From NCBI RefSeq assembly GCF_014653215.1, contig NZ_BNAI01000002.1:1-64000 (forward strand): a DNA stretch of 64,000 nucleotides, in the 5' to 3' direction. Positions within the stretch are counted from its first letter, which is position 1. Each line of letters starts with the position of its first letter. The stretch is from Pseudolysinimonas yzui (GTDB taxonomy: Bacteria; Actinomycetota; Actinomycetes; Actinomycetales; Microbacteriaceae). Under the pieces are notes generated by a model. That model saw only the letters and a list, made by a program, of their open reading frames with translations. It did not search any database and was not told the DNA's origin. Below, one piece after another: positions 1-8,062 of the stretch. The position numbers and the translations under genes were made by a program.

Positions 1-76
1 AGCCTGCGAGAGCCCCTGGACGGTGACGGCGGTGATGATCAGACGAGCCTTCGACACTCCTCAGAGCGTGGCCGAG

Positions 77-120
77 GGTTTCCTATGTCTTGAGACATCG
101 GTTTCCTATGTCCTGAAACC
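77..120. repeat. Tandem GGTTTCCTATGTCYTGA motif, probable IS481-like end
   Basis: Two near-identical 17-bp direct repeats lie at 77-93 and 100-116, differing at one base (T or C). The first contains the palindrome ATGTCTTGAGACAT (85-98). The second is bounded by GGTTTC and GAAACC (100-120). From memory, this kind of sequence occurs at the termini of IS481-family insertion sequences. No transposase is readable inside the window, so the element, if real, lies left of base 1 or is a remnant. The rest of 1-303 shows no convincing gene. Confidence 0.4.
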
Positions 121-303
121 AGACACCTCCGTCTCCGCTCTACAAATGCCTGATCAGCAGGCCTTCGAGATCAGTCGCACTTCCGGCTGGGCGGTCGTCT
201 CGACTCGGGTGGCGCGGCGTCCATCGTCCTCACATCGTCCCGGACTGCGGCGATTGCGCTTCGAGTGGCGCCGCCAGCGTCCCGCAGGCGATCCCATGAA
301 GGC

Positions 304-552
304 TTATCGCTTGTCCTTCGCCTTGGATTCGTTACGCCGACCCGAGTCTGAGTCCCGGAAGCCGCCACCCTCGCGCTGAATGCGAACCTCGCCGTTACCG
401 CGGCTCGTCTTGTCGACGATCTCTCGCGCTCGATCGATCGCTTCTTTCTGGGTGCGGAAGACTCCGGAGGCCCGCTCGGCGTGCTCCTTCTTCACCGCCC
501 AGCCGTCCTCGTGCTTCACCACGTAGCGGTCGCCGTCGTTGCCCTTGCCCAT
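304..552 (-). CDS. DUF2188 domain protein
   Basis: This is an 82-residue basic protein with the DUF2188 pattern: RYVV near residue 9, then DGWAVKKE, then a TQKEAIDRAREI helix (about 34-45), and a C-terminal GEVRIQREGG strand followed by RDSDS. DUF2188 proteins are small alpha/beta proteins of unknown function, common in actinobacterial genomes and accessory regions. The ATG start at 552 gives the normal family length. It stands alone, and neighbours up to the integrase are small and uncertain. It resembles in layout, but is not the same family as, the DUF1508 protein at 13.3 kb. Confidence 0.75.
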   Translation of the reverse strand: MGKGNDGDRYVVKHEDGWAVKKEHAERASGVFRTQKEAIDRAREIVDKTSRGNGEVRIQREGGGFRDSDSGRRNESKAKDKR

Positions 553-655
553 GGCCGATCCCTTCGTCAGGTCGCGCGTGGTTGCGCATTCCCATCTTCA
601 ATCACGTCGGCGTCACCTGGGTAGCTGGTCGGCATGGAAGAAGCGACGTCCCACG

Positions 656-943
656 TCACTGGCCGAGGTAGACGGGCGCGATCCCGGCATCGAGGCCAGC
701 GTGGACCGGCCGATATCGTTGCCCGGTCTTTGGATTGCGTGGCCGGCCAAGCGACCAGTCGAGCCGGATCGCGGCGTGAGCGTCGTTTCGGTCGGCGTGG
801 CTCCCAAGGTCTGCCCCATCGAGAGCCCTCGCCTGCCAAAAGGTTGCCTTGTGCCTGCCGAGCGCGACAGCCTGAACGGCGCCGATCTCGCGGCCGTAAT
901 CGTCATGGACTGGGTGCGTTGGCTCCGGCATGCGATCGAACAT
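656..943 (-). CDS. Small hypothetical protein
   Basis: A 95-residue reading frame with a balanced, protein-like composition, including a QAVALGRHKATFWQARAL segment around residues 24-42 and a C-terminal GRPRNPKTGQRYRPV stretch. I do not recognise a family. An internal ATG at the fifth codon (MPEPTHP) is an equally possible start. The plus strand is also open here, so coding is not certain. It lies between the DUF2188 gene and a zinc-ribbon ORF on the same strand, and all three could form a small leftward group. Confidence 0.4.
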   Translation of the reverse strand: MFDRMPEPTHPVHDDYGREIGAVQAVALGRHKATFWQARALDGADLGSHADRNDAHAAIRLDWSLGRPRNPKTGQRYRPVHAGLDAGIAPVYLGQ

Positions 944-997
944 ACATTCGAAAGTCGCGACACGCCAGAGTCCCAGCGCTCCAAGCCTGCGAGCCGT

Positions 998-1186
998 CTA
1001 GCTGAGGCGCACGAGCCCGCACTCTGGGCATTTCCACCGCGCCGGTCCCGCGTCGTCGGGGACTCTCATCGATCCGAGGCATCGCGAGCAGTTTGGTACC
1101 CCGATCTCGTCGTCCACGACCACGATGGGTCGTCCACGACCACGATGGTAGGTACTCTCATAGAGTTTGACGATCAAGTCCTCCAC
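998..1186 (-). CDS. Small zinc-ribbon-like protein
   Basis: A 62-residue ORF with two CxxC knuckles: CSRC around residues 33-36 and CPEC around 53-56, separated by 16 residues and followed by a short GLVRLS tail. The spacing is that of a zinc ribbon, which usually binds one structural zinc and contacts nucleic acid or protein. The N-terminal part (MEDLIVKLYESTYHRG) is not recognised. The gene is short and isolated, so it could be a chance ORF, but paired CxxC motifs are uncommon by chance. Confidence 0.45.
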   Translation of the reverse strand: MEDLIVKLYESTYHRGRGRPIVVVDDEIGVPNCSRCLGSMRVPDDAGPARWKCPECGLVRLS

Positions 1187-1271
1187 AGAGCCCTATTTCG
1201 CGCGGGTCCATGACGGCTTCAAACCGCGTTCCTGGTGAGGTAAGGACAGACTGCCCGTTGGGCCCACTCGA

Positions 1272-2414
1272 CTACGGGCCGCTGAGCCCATTGCCGCCCT
1301 TCGACGCGTGGGGGTAGTCGGTCCGAGAGTCCCAACGCGGCGGCATTGCTGGGGCCATCGCGTCTAGGCGGGCGATTGCTGCGGCGTCCTGCGCTTCGCC
1401 GAGGACATGCGCATAGATCCGCAGCGTGGTGTTTGGATTCTTGTGTCCGAGCCACTCTGACACTTGGTTGACGGGGATGCCTGCGCGCAGCCAGGACGAC
1501 GCGGCATAGTGGCGCAGAGCGTGAATCGTGTATCCGTGAGCAGTCTCGCCCCATTTGAGGTACCGGCGGAGCAGATTCCCACGCAACTGCCGCCCGGTCT
1601 TGGAGCTGAACAAGAATTCGTCCGCCCCACGTCCGTCAGCCCTACGTCGGGCGATTTCATAGGCACGGGTGACAAGTGGGATCGTTCGGCCCTTCCTGGT
1701 CTTGGTGCCCTTCTCGGCATAGCCGTCCGATTGAGCGCGAAGGACCCGGATCGCCGGGTACGACAGGTTTTGGAGGTTGCGCACACGTAGCGATCGGAGC
1801 TCGGACCACCGCAATCCGGTGAGACTGATGAACTCCGTAACCTCGGCCATCAGCGGGTTGAGCTCGTATTGGCGCTGGAGCGTATCTGTGAGCTCGGCGT
1901 CGGTGAATGTCTCGATGCCCTCGGAGTCCTGTTCCTTGCCGGCGGGCATGCTCACTTCGCGGACTGGGTTACGTAGCAGCATTCCTTCTTGGACGGCGTA
2001 GTTGAACAACGCACTTAGGGTCGTGCGTGACCGGGATACGGTCGAGCGCGCCTTGATCTTCAACTCGTCGGTGAGGTGGCGGAGAACGTCGCCTCGACCG
2101 ATCGAGCTGATCGGCAGCGCGTCCCAGGCGCGGGGTGTGGCCTTCAGGTTGTCGCTGTCGGTTCGCCATGTGTGCGGGGTCACTTGGTCGCGGCGCGCCG
2201 CGAGGAAGGTGGCGACCACCTCCGCAAACGGCGTTGAGGTCTGGCTAGGCGGAAGGAACTCTCCAAGCTGCAGGGCCCGGTACTGCTCCCGCTCCCACGT
2301 CTCCGCGTCCCCTTGACGCCTGAACGTGCGCGTCGCGACCAGCTGGCCGGCGTGCTTGATCCGCACGTCGTATCGGAGAGCGCCCGATGTCACCCGCCGG
2401 GTATGGATGCTCAT
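1272..2414 (-). CDS. int: Tyrosine recombinase/phage-type integrase
   Basis: This 380-residue site-specific recombinase probably inserts and excises the mobile element. It has an N-terminal AP2-like arm (about 1-60), a SAM-like core-binding domain (60-165) and a catalytic domain (170-345). The catalytic residues are visible: Arg202 in TGLRWSEL, His298 and Arg301 in HALRH, His324 in WLGHKN, and nucleophile Tyr334 in LRIYAH. The ATG at 2414 was chosen because it starts the canonical arm domain and overlaps the excisionase stop by four bases (ATGA). The frame stays open further upstream, but that part is out-of-frame readthrough of the next gene. An attachment site would be expected just beyond the 3' end (about 1200-1270); no tRNA was seen there. 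Confidence 0.93.
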   Translation of the reverse strand: MSIHTRRVTSGALRYDVRIKHAGQLVATRTFRRQGDAETWEREQYRALQLGEFLPPSQTSTPFAEVVATFLAARRDQVTPHTWRTDSDNLKATPRAWDALPISSIGRGDVLRHLTDELKIKARSTVSRSRTTLSALFNYAVQEGMLLRNPVREVSMPAGKEQDSEGIETFTDAELTDTLQRQYELNPLMAEVTEFISLTGLRWSELRSLRVRNLQNLSYPAIRVLRAQSDGYAEKGTKTRKGRTIPLVTRAYEIARRRADGRGADEFLFSSKTGRQLRGNLLRRYLKWGETAHGYTIHALRHYAASSWLRAGIPVNQVSEWLGHKNPNTTLRIYAHVLGEAQDAAAIARLDAMAPAMPPRWDSRTDYPHASKGGNGLSGP

Positions 2415-2674
2415 GACTGGATCCCGGCTAGCCGATGGATATCGACGCGTCGATAGACGCGACGGTGGGGGGTGATCGCGACCGGCTCGACCGGGGAAAG
2501 TCCGGCAAGGGCGAGGGCGCGCAGGGTCGTGCGGTGAACTCCGAGGCGGGCCGCCGCCTCCGTTTCCGAATAGAAGAGGCTCCCGCCAGGTTGAGGCGCC
2601 CATGCGCCGGTCTCTGTACTAGTTGGCTCGTCGGCGTCCATCCGGTTGGCGACCGACGGCGTACGTGATTCCAT
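2411..2674 (-). CDS. Excisionase / MerR-type HTH protein
   Basis: A small winged-helix protein (87 residues from the first ATG) with a C-terminal HTH: EAAARLGVHRTTLRAL around residues 38-53, then a wing-like RRVYRRVDIHRLAG. This is the layout of excisionase (Xis)-family or MerR-like DNA-binding proteins encoded just upstream of tyrosine integrases. Its product probably steers the integrase toward excision. It overlaps int by four bases, so the two are translationally coupled. An alternative start at 2641 (MDADEP) would shorten the unstructured N-terminus and reduce the overlap with the upstream gene. Neither start has a clear ribosome-binding site. Confidence 0.75.
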   Translation of the reverse strand: MESRTPSVANRMDADEPTSTETGAWAPQPGGSLFYSETEAAARLGVHRTTLRALALAGLSPVEPVAITPHRRVYRRVDIHRLAGIQS

Positions 2675-3221
2675 CGAGCAGGCCGGCGTTGCGGGCTTTG
2701 GTGATCCAGTGGGTTGCTGTGCGCTCGGGGATGCTCAGCTCGGTCGCGACCGCGCGCATGGGCGCCTGCGCGGAGAGCGCTGCGATCCCGTAAATCACCT
2801 GCACGAGCTCGAGGGTTTCGCCGGTGGGTCCGGCTTTGGCGGCGGTGGTGGACATCCACTCGGGCAGCAGGCGGCCGCTGGCGCCGAGGAGTTCCCGGAC
2901 TGTGCCGTGGCCGATCTCGTCGTCGGTGATGGCCACGCAGTACGGCACGGCGGCGCTGAGCAGCTCCCCGAGCCGCACTTGGCGCAGCACGGTTGGGGTG
3001 ATCTCGGCTGCTTCCCCGACTGCCTTGTGGGCGGTGCTGGTGATGCGGTACCGACCGGCGTTGGGGGAGTAACTGGCGCTGATTTTGGTTTCGACGGGGA
3101 TGTCGTCAGCGACTGCCGTGGCGGTGAACGCCGGGACGATTCGCAACGCGGACCCGAGCGGCAGTGTCGCCTGTTTGGCGGTGACTGTCTTGCCGTCGGG
3201 TGTACGCACGTCGATCTTCAC
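2619..3221 (-). CDS. HTH-domain protein of the integrative element
   Basis: A 200-residue protein with a GTG start; a purine stretch (AGGGAG) directly abuts it. The N-terminal half is beta-rich with no recognised fold. The C-terminal part holds a helix-turn-helix around residues 155-185 (VATELSIPERTATHWITKAR), resembling wHTH segments of element-borne regulators. It is the first gene of the leftward int operon, overlapping xis, so it may control element excision or maintenance. I recognise no named family. The divergent gene starts about 110 bp away, leaving a shared AT-rich regulatory gap at 3222-3334. Confidence 0.6.
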   Translation of the reverse strand: MKIDVRTPDGKTVTAKQATLPLGSALRIVPAFTATAVADDIPVETKISASYSPNAGRYRITSTAHKAVGEAAEITPTVLRQVRLGELLSAAVPYCVAITDDEIGHGTVRELLGASGRLLPEWMSTTAAKAGPTGETLELVQVIYGIAALSAQAPMRAVATELSIPERTATHWITKARNAGLLDGITYAVGRQPDGRRRAN

Positions 3222-3334
3222 CTCCCTAGTGTGCCTTTCCGCGTCACGGATTCGCTATTGCGATTACTTGACATATTTCTACACAGTTGGTTCGCTGTGT
3301 CAATAGGTGTCACGGAATCGCAAACGGGAGTCGG

Positions 3335-4292
3335 GTGGTGGAGAACGAGAAGAAGCGGCGGAGGAAGGCGAGCGGTCCGAGCACGGAGAGCGCCGAGCAG
3401 CGGGATCGTCGGCGGGAGTACAAGCGCCGCTGGCGGGCGGAGAACGCCGACAAGATCGCGCAACAGAAACGTGTGTGGCGGGAGAACAACCTCGAGCACG
3501 ATCGCGAACGCAACCGCACCTACATGCGAGAGAGGGCGGCCGAAGCCCGGACCGCCGAGACACGGCGGCAACAGAAGGCCGAGCAGGCGCGTGCCCGCTA
3601 CCACGCCGATGTCGAGGCGAGCCGAGCGCGAGCCAAGGAACTCGCGGCGCGGCGACGGGAAGCGGATCCGGAGAAGTACCGCGACGACAAGCGCCGCTAC
3701 AACAAGGCCTGGCGGGAGCATCGTCGGGAGGAGATCAACGCGCGCCTGCGGGAGCGGAACCGGCTCGATCCATCGCAGAAGGCGGCTGCGGGCCCGCCGG
3801 TTCTATGACCGCCACGCCGACGAGATCCGAGCCACCCGACGACGTCGCTACGAGGAGAACCGCGAGAAAGAGCTCGCACGGCAAAGGCTCTGGCGAGAAC
3901 GGGAGAAGCGACGGATCGGGCTCGGACTACCAGCCCGTCGAGTGCACCGCCTTCCGCTCGAGGAGCGTCGACAGAACGTAGCTGCCGCCGACGCCTTCTT
4001 CCCCAGGCCGGTCACGCCAGAACTCCTCGCGAAGGTCAAGGCCGACCTTCGAACACCGCCAGAGCTGATCGAAGCGCTGAAACGAGACCTCGCGCGCTTC
4101 CGTGCGGAGCAGTACGCGCTGCGCAATCCGGAGGTGAGCAGCACGGTCGTCACCCGCAGAACCGCCGAGGAGGAACGAATGGACGCGATCGGGCGCGTCA
4201 TCAACGATCGGCTGCGCCTCACCCCACGCCGCCCCGACCCGCCCACATACTCCCCGCCGCTGCCCGAACCTTCGAGAGGGCTGGAGCTGTGA
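3335..4292 (+). pseudogene. Arg/Glu-rich repetitive protein, broken by a frameshift
   Basis: Two adjoining frames encode one very charged protein built from repeats of the type RRWRAEN..KIAQQKRVWREN, YHADVEASRARAKELAARRRE and YNKAWREHRREE. The first frame (GTG at 3335) ends at 3808 after DPSQKAAAGPPVL. The second frame continues the same repeat from about 3785 (RRFYDRHADEIRA, RRRRYEENREKELARQRLWRERE) to 4292, ending in a globular-looking tail with TPELLAKVKADL. The repeat continuing across the frame change suggests a one-base shift near 3783-3800 in an ancestral protein of about 315 residues. Programmed frameshifting is possible, but no slippery heptamer is evident. Function unknown; related charged proteins occur on actinobacterial elements. 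Confidence 0.6.
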
Positions 4293-4456
4293 GCGCCGCA
4301 GTCGGTCCGCGCTTCCAGGGGCGCCGGTCCCGCGGCCGGGGTGCACCTCCACAGCGAACCGACGCTCTCGCCCCACCCCGACTTCCGCAAATCCGCGCGG
4401 CTGGCCGCCATATCACCGACCATCACCATCACACCCAGCAGGAAGGAACCAACCCC

Positions 4457-4720
4457 ATGCTCGACCGATCGCAGATCGACGCCGCCATCTTCCGTGTCGC
4501 CGTCGCCGCATTCACCTACTACCCCGACAAGCCGAACCGTGAACCCGGCTACACCCTCGACGAGGACCTCGACTGGTGCATGCGCCCCCTCCGGCACCTT
4601 CCGGAAGCGCCCCGTCGTGAGATGCGCGAGCAGATCGCCTCACTCGTGACCGATCCGAGCGCCGACCGACAGGCCTTCATTCGGCGGCTCCAGCGCTACG
4701 TAGAGAACACCGAACAATGA
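4457..4720 (+). CDS. Small hypothetical protein of the element
   Basis: An 87-residue acidic/basic helical protein with no recognised family. The ATG at 4457 is chosen because a strong Shine-Dalgarno sequence (GGAAGGAA) lies about ten bases upstream; the longer frame back to 4289 is low-complexity. The C-terminus (FIRRLQRYVENTEQ) overlaps the next gene by four bases, so the two are probably co-translated. Its position between the charged protein and parB suggests an element maintenance function, but nothing in the sequence defines one. Confidence 0.6.
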   Translation: MLDRSQIDAAIFRVAVAAFTYYPDKPNREPGYTLDEDLDWCMRPLRHLPEAPRREMREQIASLVTDPSADRQAFIRRLQRYVENTEQ

Positions 4721-5058
4721 CCCGACCGGACCCGACCCCGAGGTCGACTGTTACACATGCGCCGCGGCCGGCGACCTCACACATCATCAGCGGCACCCGT
4801 CCGCCCCTGTATCGGCGGTTGGCGCGAAAGGAAGCGCGGTTGCGTGAGGATCAGTTCGTCGCCTTGTCGCGTTTGGTGCGGATCCTGGCCCGCCGTCGGA
4901 CTACTCGCAGCGGGCATCGTCTGACCGAGAACACCCTCATCCGGGTCGCGATCGACTTGCTGCTCACCCGCGCCGACCAACTCTCAGGCAACACCGAAGC
5001 AGAGATCCGAGCCTCAGCACTAGCCAGCCAACCGCCCCCGACACCCGAGCCCGAATAG
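4717..5058 (+). CDS. Ribbon-helix-helix-like small protein
   Basis: A 113-residue basic protein with a disordered N-terminus (1-30) and a helical core: RLREDQFVALSRLVRILAR (about 42-60), then GHRLTENTLIRVAIDLLLTRAD (about 66-87). The RLTENTLIRVAIDLLL segment is typical of ribbon-helix-helix proteins carried on plasmids and integrative elements, where they act in partition, copy control or relaxosome assembly. Placed just before the inverted repeat and parB, it could be a partition or oriT-binding accessory protein. This is inference; the family match is by pattern only. Confidence 0.55.
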   Translation: MTRPDPTPRSTVTHAPRPATSHIISGTRPPLYRRLARKEARLREDQFVALSRLVRILARRRTTRSGHRLTENTLIRVAIDLLLTRADQLSGNTEAEIRASALASQPPPTPEPE

Positions 5059-5072
5059 CTTGCGTTCTCGAT

Positions 5073-5227
5073 CGGGTTGCTCCCGGTCCGCCGATCGTAG
5101 TTCGCTGCGCAGGCTCCGTGCCCGGCTTTCGCGACATATCCTCCCTCGCTTCGCTCGGTCCGGTATTCCACGACCGGGCACTGCGCCCGCTCCGCTCTCA
5201 ATCGATCTATGTACCGGGAGCAACCCG
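5073..5227. repeat. Perfect 15-bp inverted repeat flanking 125 bp
   Basis: CGGGTTGCTCCCGGT at 5073-5087 is the exact reverse complement of ACCGGGAGCAACCCG at 5213-5227. The intervening 125 bp is non-coding and holds a smaller repeat-like CTCGCTTCGCTCGG segment and a CCGGT...ACCGGG pair. It sits in the 196-bp gap before the ParB-like gene and after a probable ribbon-helix-helix protein. Candidate roles are an origin of transfer, a partition or replication site, or a long-range RNA stem in the parB leader. Confidence 0.7.
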
Positions 5228-5254
5228 GCTGAAAATGAGAGAAGGAGCATAGCC

Positions 5255-6667
5255 ATGGCTGACACTGCAACGCTCGGCACCATCGAGCACATCGACCCCG
5301 CGCAGATCGAGGTCGAAACCAACATCCGCACCACCGTCAAACTCGACCCCGGATTCGTGGCATCCATCCGCGAGTACGGCGTGCTGAGTCCGGTCGGCTG
5401 CCGCCGCACCGAGGACGGCACCGTTGCAGTCCGCATCGGGCAGCGCCGGGTGCTCGCTGCCCGCGAGGTCGGACTGCCCACCGTGCCCGCCTACATCGTG
5501 GAGGGCGACGACTCCACGGTGGAGCGGCTGTTGGAGCAGTTCGTGGAGAACGAGCAACGCGCCGCACTCACCGAGCCGGAGCTGGCGGCGTTCTTCCAGC
5601 AGTTGGCCTTTGAGGGACTCACCGTCCCGCAGATCGCCAAGCGAACCAGCGTGCCCAAGAAGGTCATCGAGGCGGGCATCAAGGTCGCCGAAAGCGAGTT
5701 CGCACAGAAGGTCGCAGCCAAACACGAGGTCACCCTCGACCAAGCCGCCGCAATCATGGAATTCGAAGGCGACATGGACGCCGTGAACCGGCTCGTCCAG
5801 TACGCCGAGGACGCCCCGGAACAGTTCACCCACGAAGTCCAGCGTCAGCGCGACGAGCGGGTACGCCGAGAGGAAGTAGCCGCCGAGCAGGCCAAACTGA
5901 TCGAGCAGGGCTACACGATCCTGCACGAAGCGCCCTACTACGACGACAAGGACACCGCCCGCCTCAGCGACCTGGCCACCAAGGACGGAGCAAACCTGAC
6001 CGTCGAGCACCTGGTCGGTGTCGGTGAGGATCGGCAGGCCCATGTGGTGTGGGGCTGGAACGGGCTCACCACCACGGTGTACGTGCACAACTTCAAGACC
6101 TACGGGTTCAAGAAGCGCACCAACACCGGCAACGGCCCCATGACCGACGAGCAGAAAGCCGAACGCAAGACCCTGATCGCCAACAACAAGGCATGGGACT
6201 CCGCCGAAACCGTCCGCCGCGACTGGCTCACCGCCTTCCTCGCCCGCGAGACCCTCCCCAAGGACGCGAACCAGTTCGTCGCTGTCGCCGTCACGGCCCA
6301 CCGGACGACAGTCGCGGGCGGGCTGAGCAATGGCAACCGGCTCGCCGCCACCCTGCTGAGTCTGGACGCGCAGGACTCGGAGTGGGGAGCCAGCCCGATC
6401 GACCCGATCGCGGCAACCCAACCCACCCGAAGTGGACACGTGGCTCTGGCCGTTGTGCTGGGAGCAATCGAGGACAGCACCGGACGGCACACCTGGCGCA
6501 ACCCTGGCCGGGAAGCCGTCGCCTACTTCGAGCAGATCGCCGCCTGGGGCTACCCGCTCTCCGACGTCGAGCAGATCGTGACCGGCACCGCCTCCGGCGA
6601 CAACGAGGCGGAGCCCCGCGATGACGACCCCTCGACCCCGGACGAGGACGACAACCCCGCTGCCTGA
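5255..6667 (+). CDS. ParB/Srx-fold protein
   Basis: A 470-residue ParB-like protein. The N-terminal ParB/Srx domain (about 5-100) contains GTIEHIDPAQIEVETNIR, the loop YGVLSPVGCRR and RIGQRRVLAAREVGLPTVPAYI, then FVENEQRAALTEPE. A helix-turn-helix follows (about 115-145: GLTVPQIAKRTSVPKKVIEAG). The long C-terminal half is not recognised and ends in a very acidic tail. ParB-type proteins bind centromere-like sites and often hydrolyse CTP; element-borne versions may instead act in regulation or plasmid-like maintenance. No ParA partner is nearby. The ATG at 5255 follows a strong GAAGGAG site; the upstream extension would cross the inverted repeat. Confidence 0.8.
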   Translation: MADTATLGTIEHIDPAQIEVETNIRTTVKLDPGFVASIREYGVLSPVGCRRTEDGTVAVRIGQRRVLAAREVGLPTVPAYIVEGDDSTVERLLEQFVENEQRAALTEPELAAFFQQLAFEGLTVPQIAKRTSVPKKVIEAGIKVAESEFAQKVAAKHEVTLDQAAAIMEFEGDMDAVNRLVQYAEDAPEQFTHEVQRQRDERVRREEVAAEQAKLIEQGYTILHEAPYYDDKDTARLSDLATKDGANLTVEHLVGVGEDRQAHVVWGWNGLTTTVYVHNFKTYGFKKRTNTGNGPMTDEQKAERKTLIANNKAWDSAETVRRDWLTAFLARETLPKDANQFVAVAVTAHRTTVAGGLSNGNRLAATLLSLDAQDSEWGASPIDPIAATQPTRSGHVALAVVLGAIEDSTGRHTWRNPGREAVAYFEQIAAWGYPLSDVEQIVTGTASGDNEAEPRDDDPSTPDEDDNPAA

Positions 6668-6789
6668 CGAGGCGACACGGTCACGAGAGGATCGTGCTCC
6701 CGTGGCCGTGCCTTGTCTGCGGACTCCACCGACCTGGGTGGGCGAAGGAGGCTGTCGATAGAATCGGCCGAGAGCGGACGGAGCAAGCG

Positions 6790-7047
6790 ATGGTCGTGGA
6801 GCAGTCGACATGGCACGTCAACGACGTCGTCGCCTACGACCTCATGCGCGAACTGTCAAACAGCGTCCAGGCGCACCTGCTCGAGCTCGTTCGACAGGGC
6901 GACCCATCCGCAGCCGACCGCTTGAGCGAGATCCGCCGCGCGACGCTCGCCGTCGACGGGTACGACCGGGCCGCCGTCGACGCCTATGCGCAACAGCTGC
7001 AGCAACGCGACACCGAGCTCGCGCGGTCGGCCGCCGATGCCAGCTGA
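6790..7047 (+). CDS. Probable antitoxin of zeta-toxin pair
   Basis: An 85-residue, largely helical protein: VVAYDLMRELSNSVQAHLLELVRQ, then AADRLSEIRRATLAVDGYDR and AVDAYAQQLQQRDTELA. It ends 11 bases inside the zeta-toxin gene, the usual antitoxin-first, overlapping arrangement. Epsilon-type antitoxins are short helical proteins that occlude the ATP site of zeta; this one is not clearly homologous to streptococcal epsilon, so assignment rests on position and size. The ATG at 6790 has a GAGCGGACGGAG purine stretch upstream. A longer frame from 6694 is not supported. Confidence 0.65.
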   Translation: MVVEQSTWHVNDVVAYDLMRELSNSVQAHLLELVRQGDPSAADRLSEIRRATLAVDGYDRAAVDAYAQQLQQRDTELARSAADAS

Positions 7048-8062
7048 GCCGACACCGCTCCCACCCGAAGAACTCGACCGGATCTACCGGACCTTCATCC
7101 GACCACTCCTCTTCGACCCCTCACCCTCGGTCGGCACCGCCGCACCCACCCTCGTGCTACTCGGTGGCCAGCCCGGTGCCGGGAAGTCGCGCGCCAGCGC
7201 CCGGCTGGTAACTGAGCACGACGGTCCCATCGCGGTTCTCAGCGGTGACGACCTCCGCATCTTCCACCCCGACTACCGCCGCCTGATCACAGCCAACCCC
7301 GAGCAAGCCGGCCCGGTGTTGGCAGAAGCCACCAGTGCCTGGGTTCGCGCTGCGATCCAAGACGCTTTCCAGAGCCGCCACAGTCTCATCCTCGAAGGAA
7401 CCTTCGGAGATCCCACCACCACACTGGCCACCGCTGCCCGATTCAGACAGACCGGCTTCCAGATCCGCATCGTCGCCATCGCGTCACCGCGTGTACTCAG
7501 CATCATCACTGCCGCGTCCAGTTACTTGCGCGACCTCAGAGCCGGCGCTCCGGCCCGGTTTACTCGGTTATCCGCGCATGACCGCGGATACGCGGGCACA
7601 GCCCGACTTATCGAATGGCTCGACCCCGCTACACACGCCGATCGGATCACGATCCTGAGTCGCATCGGTCGGATTCTCTACGATCACCACGTCGATCAAG
7701 GCGGCTCAATGCCAGACGATGCAGGAGCGGCGCTGCGCGACGGACGGCACCCCACCTCATGGGGTGCGCGCTCGACGATGGAGGTTCTTGGCGAGCTTAA
7801 GCAGATCACCGCGTACGCGATCGCGTCGGGCCACCTCACTGAAGATGTCGCTGAGCTTCTCATCGAGGCCCACTCTCTCGCGCTCGAAGAGGTCGTGCCC
7901 CGGCTGAGCATCGACGCCGCCTCCCCCCAGGCGCGGTTCATTCGGCAGGCCGTCACGGAGCAAGCGATCACGCTGCGCCGCGCCCTCAACCCACCTGTGC
8001 CCAACGGGTCAGAAACGGGCCCGATCGAGCCGACGTCTGGCATCGGGGAGCCCGTCCGTTGA
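7037..8062 (+). CDS. Zeta toxin family kinase
   Basis: A 341-residue P-loop kinase of the zeta toxin family. Walker A (GGQPGAGKS) lies at about 42-51, followed by VLSGDDLRIFHPDYRRL, the zeta signature with the acidic substrate-contacting Asp, and the conserved ILEGTFGD strand (about 117-124). Characterised zeta toxins phosphorylate UDP-N-acetylglucosamine (or related NDP-sugars), poisoning cell-wall synthesis; the antitoxin is encoded immediately upstream. The C-terminal ~150 residues form a helical extension often seen in actinobacterial homologues. The pair probably stabilises the integrative element; alternatively it takes part in phage defence together with the Qat operon downstream. Confidence 0.85.
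   Translation: MPAEPTPLPPEELDRIYRTFIRPLLFDPSPSVGTAAPTLVLLGGQPGAGKSRASARLVTEHDGPIAVLSGDDLRIFHPDYRRLITANPEQAGPVLAEATSAWVRAAIQDAFQSRHSLILEGTFGDPTTTLATAARFRQTGFQIRIVAIASPRVLSIITAASSYLRDLRAGAPARFTRLSAHDRGYAGTARLIEWLDPATHADRITILSRIGRILYDHHVDQGGSMPDDAGAALRDGRHPTSWGARSTMEVLGELKQITAYAIASGHLTEDVAELLIEAHSLALEEVVPRLSIDAASPQARFIRQAVTEQAITLRRALNPPVPNGSETGPIEPTSGIGEPVR

Noticed and set aside
539-1213. Plus-strand 224-residue open frame near the left edge
   Set aside because: No recognisable motif and an Arg/Pro-rich composition; the minus-strand small ORFs with CxxC knuckles are more protein-like.
2646-3334. Plus-strand frame running through the HTH gene
   Set aside because: Only its downstream part (after about 3785) has real protein character; the upstream Gly-rich part is antisense to the HTH gene.
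5207-6811. Long open frame opposite the ParB-like gene
   Set aside because: Antisense shadow: low-complexity Gly/Val/Leu composition and no domain, while the plus strand encodes a clear ParB-like protein.
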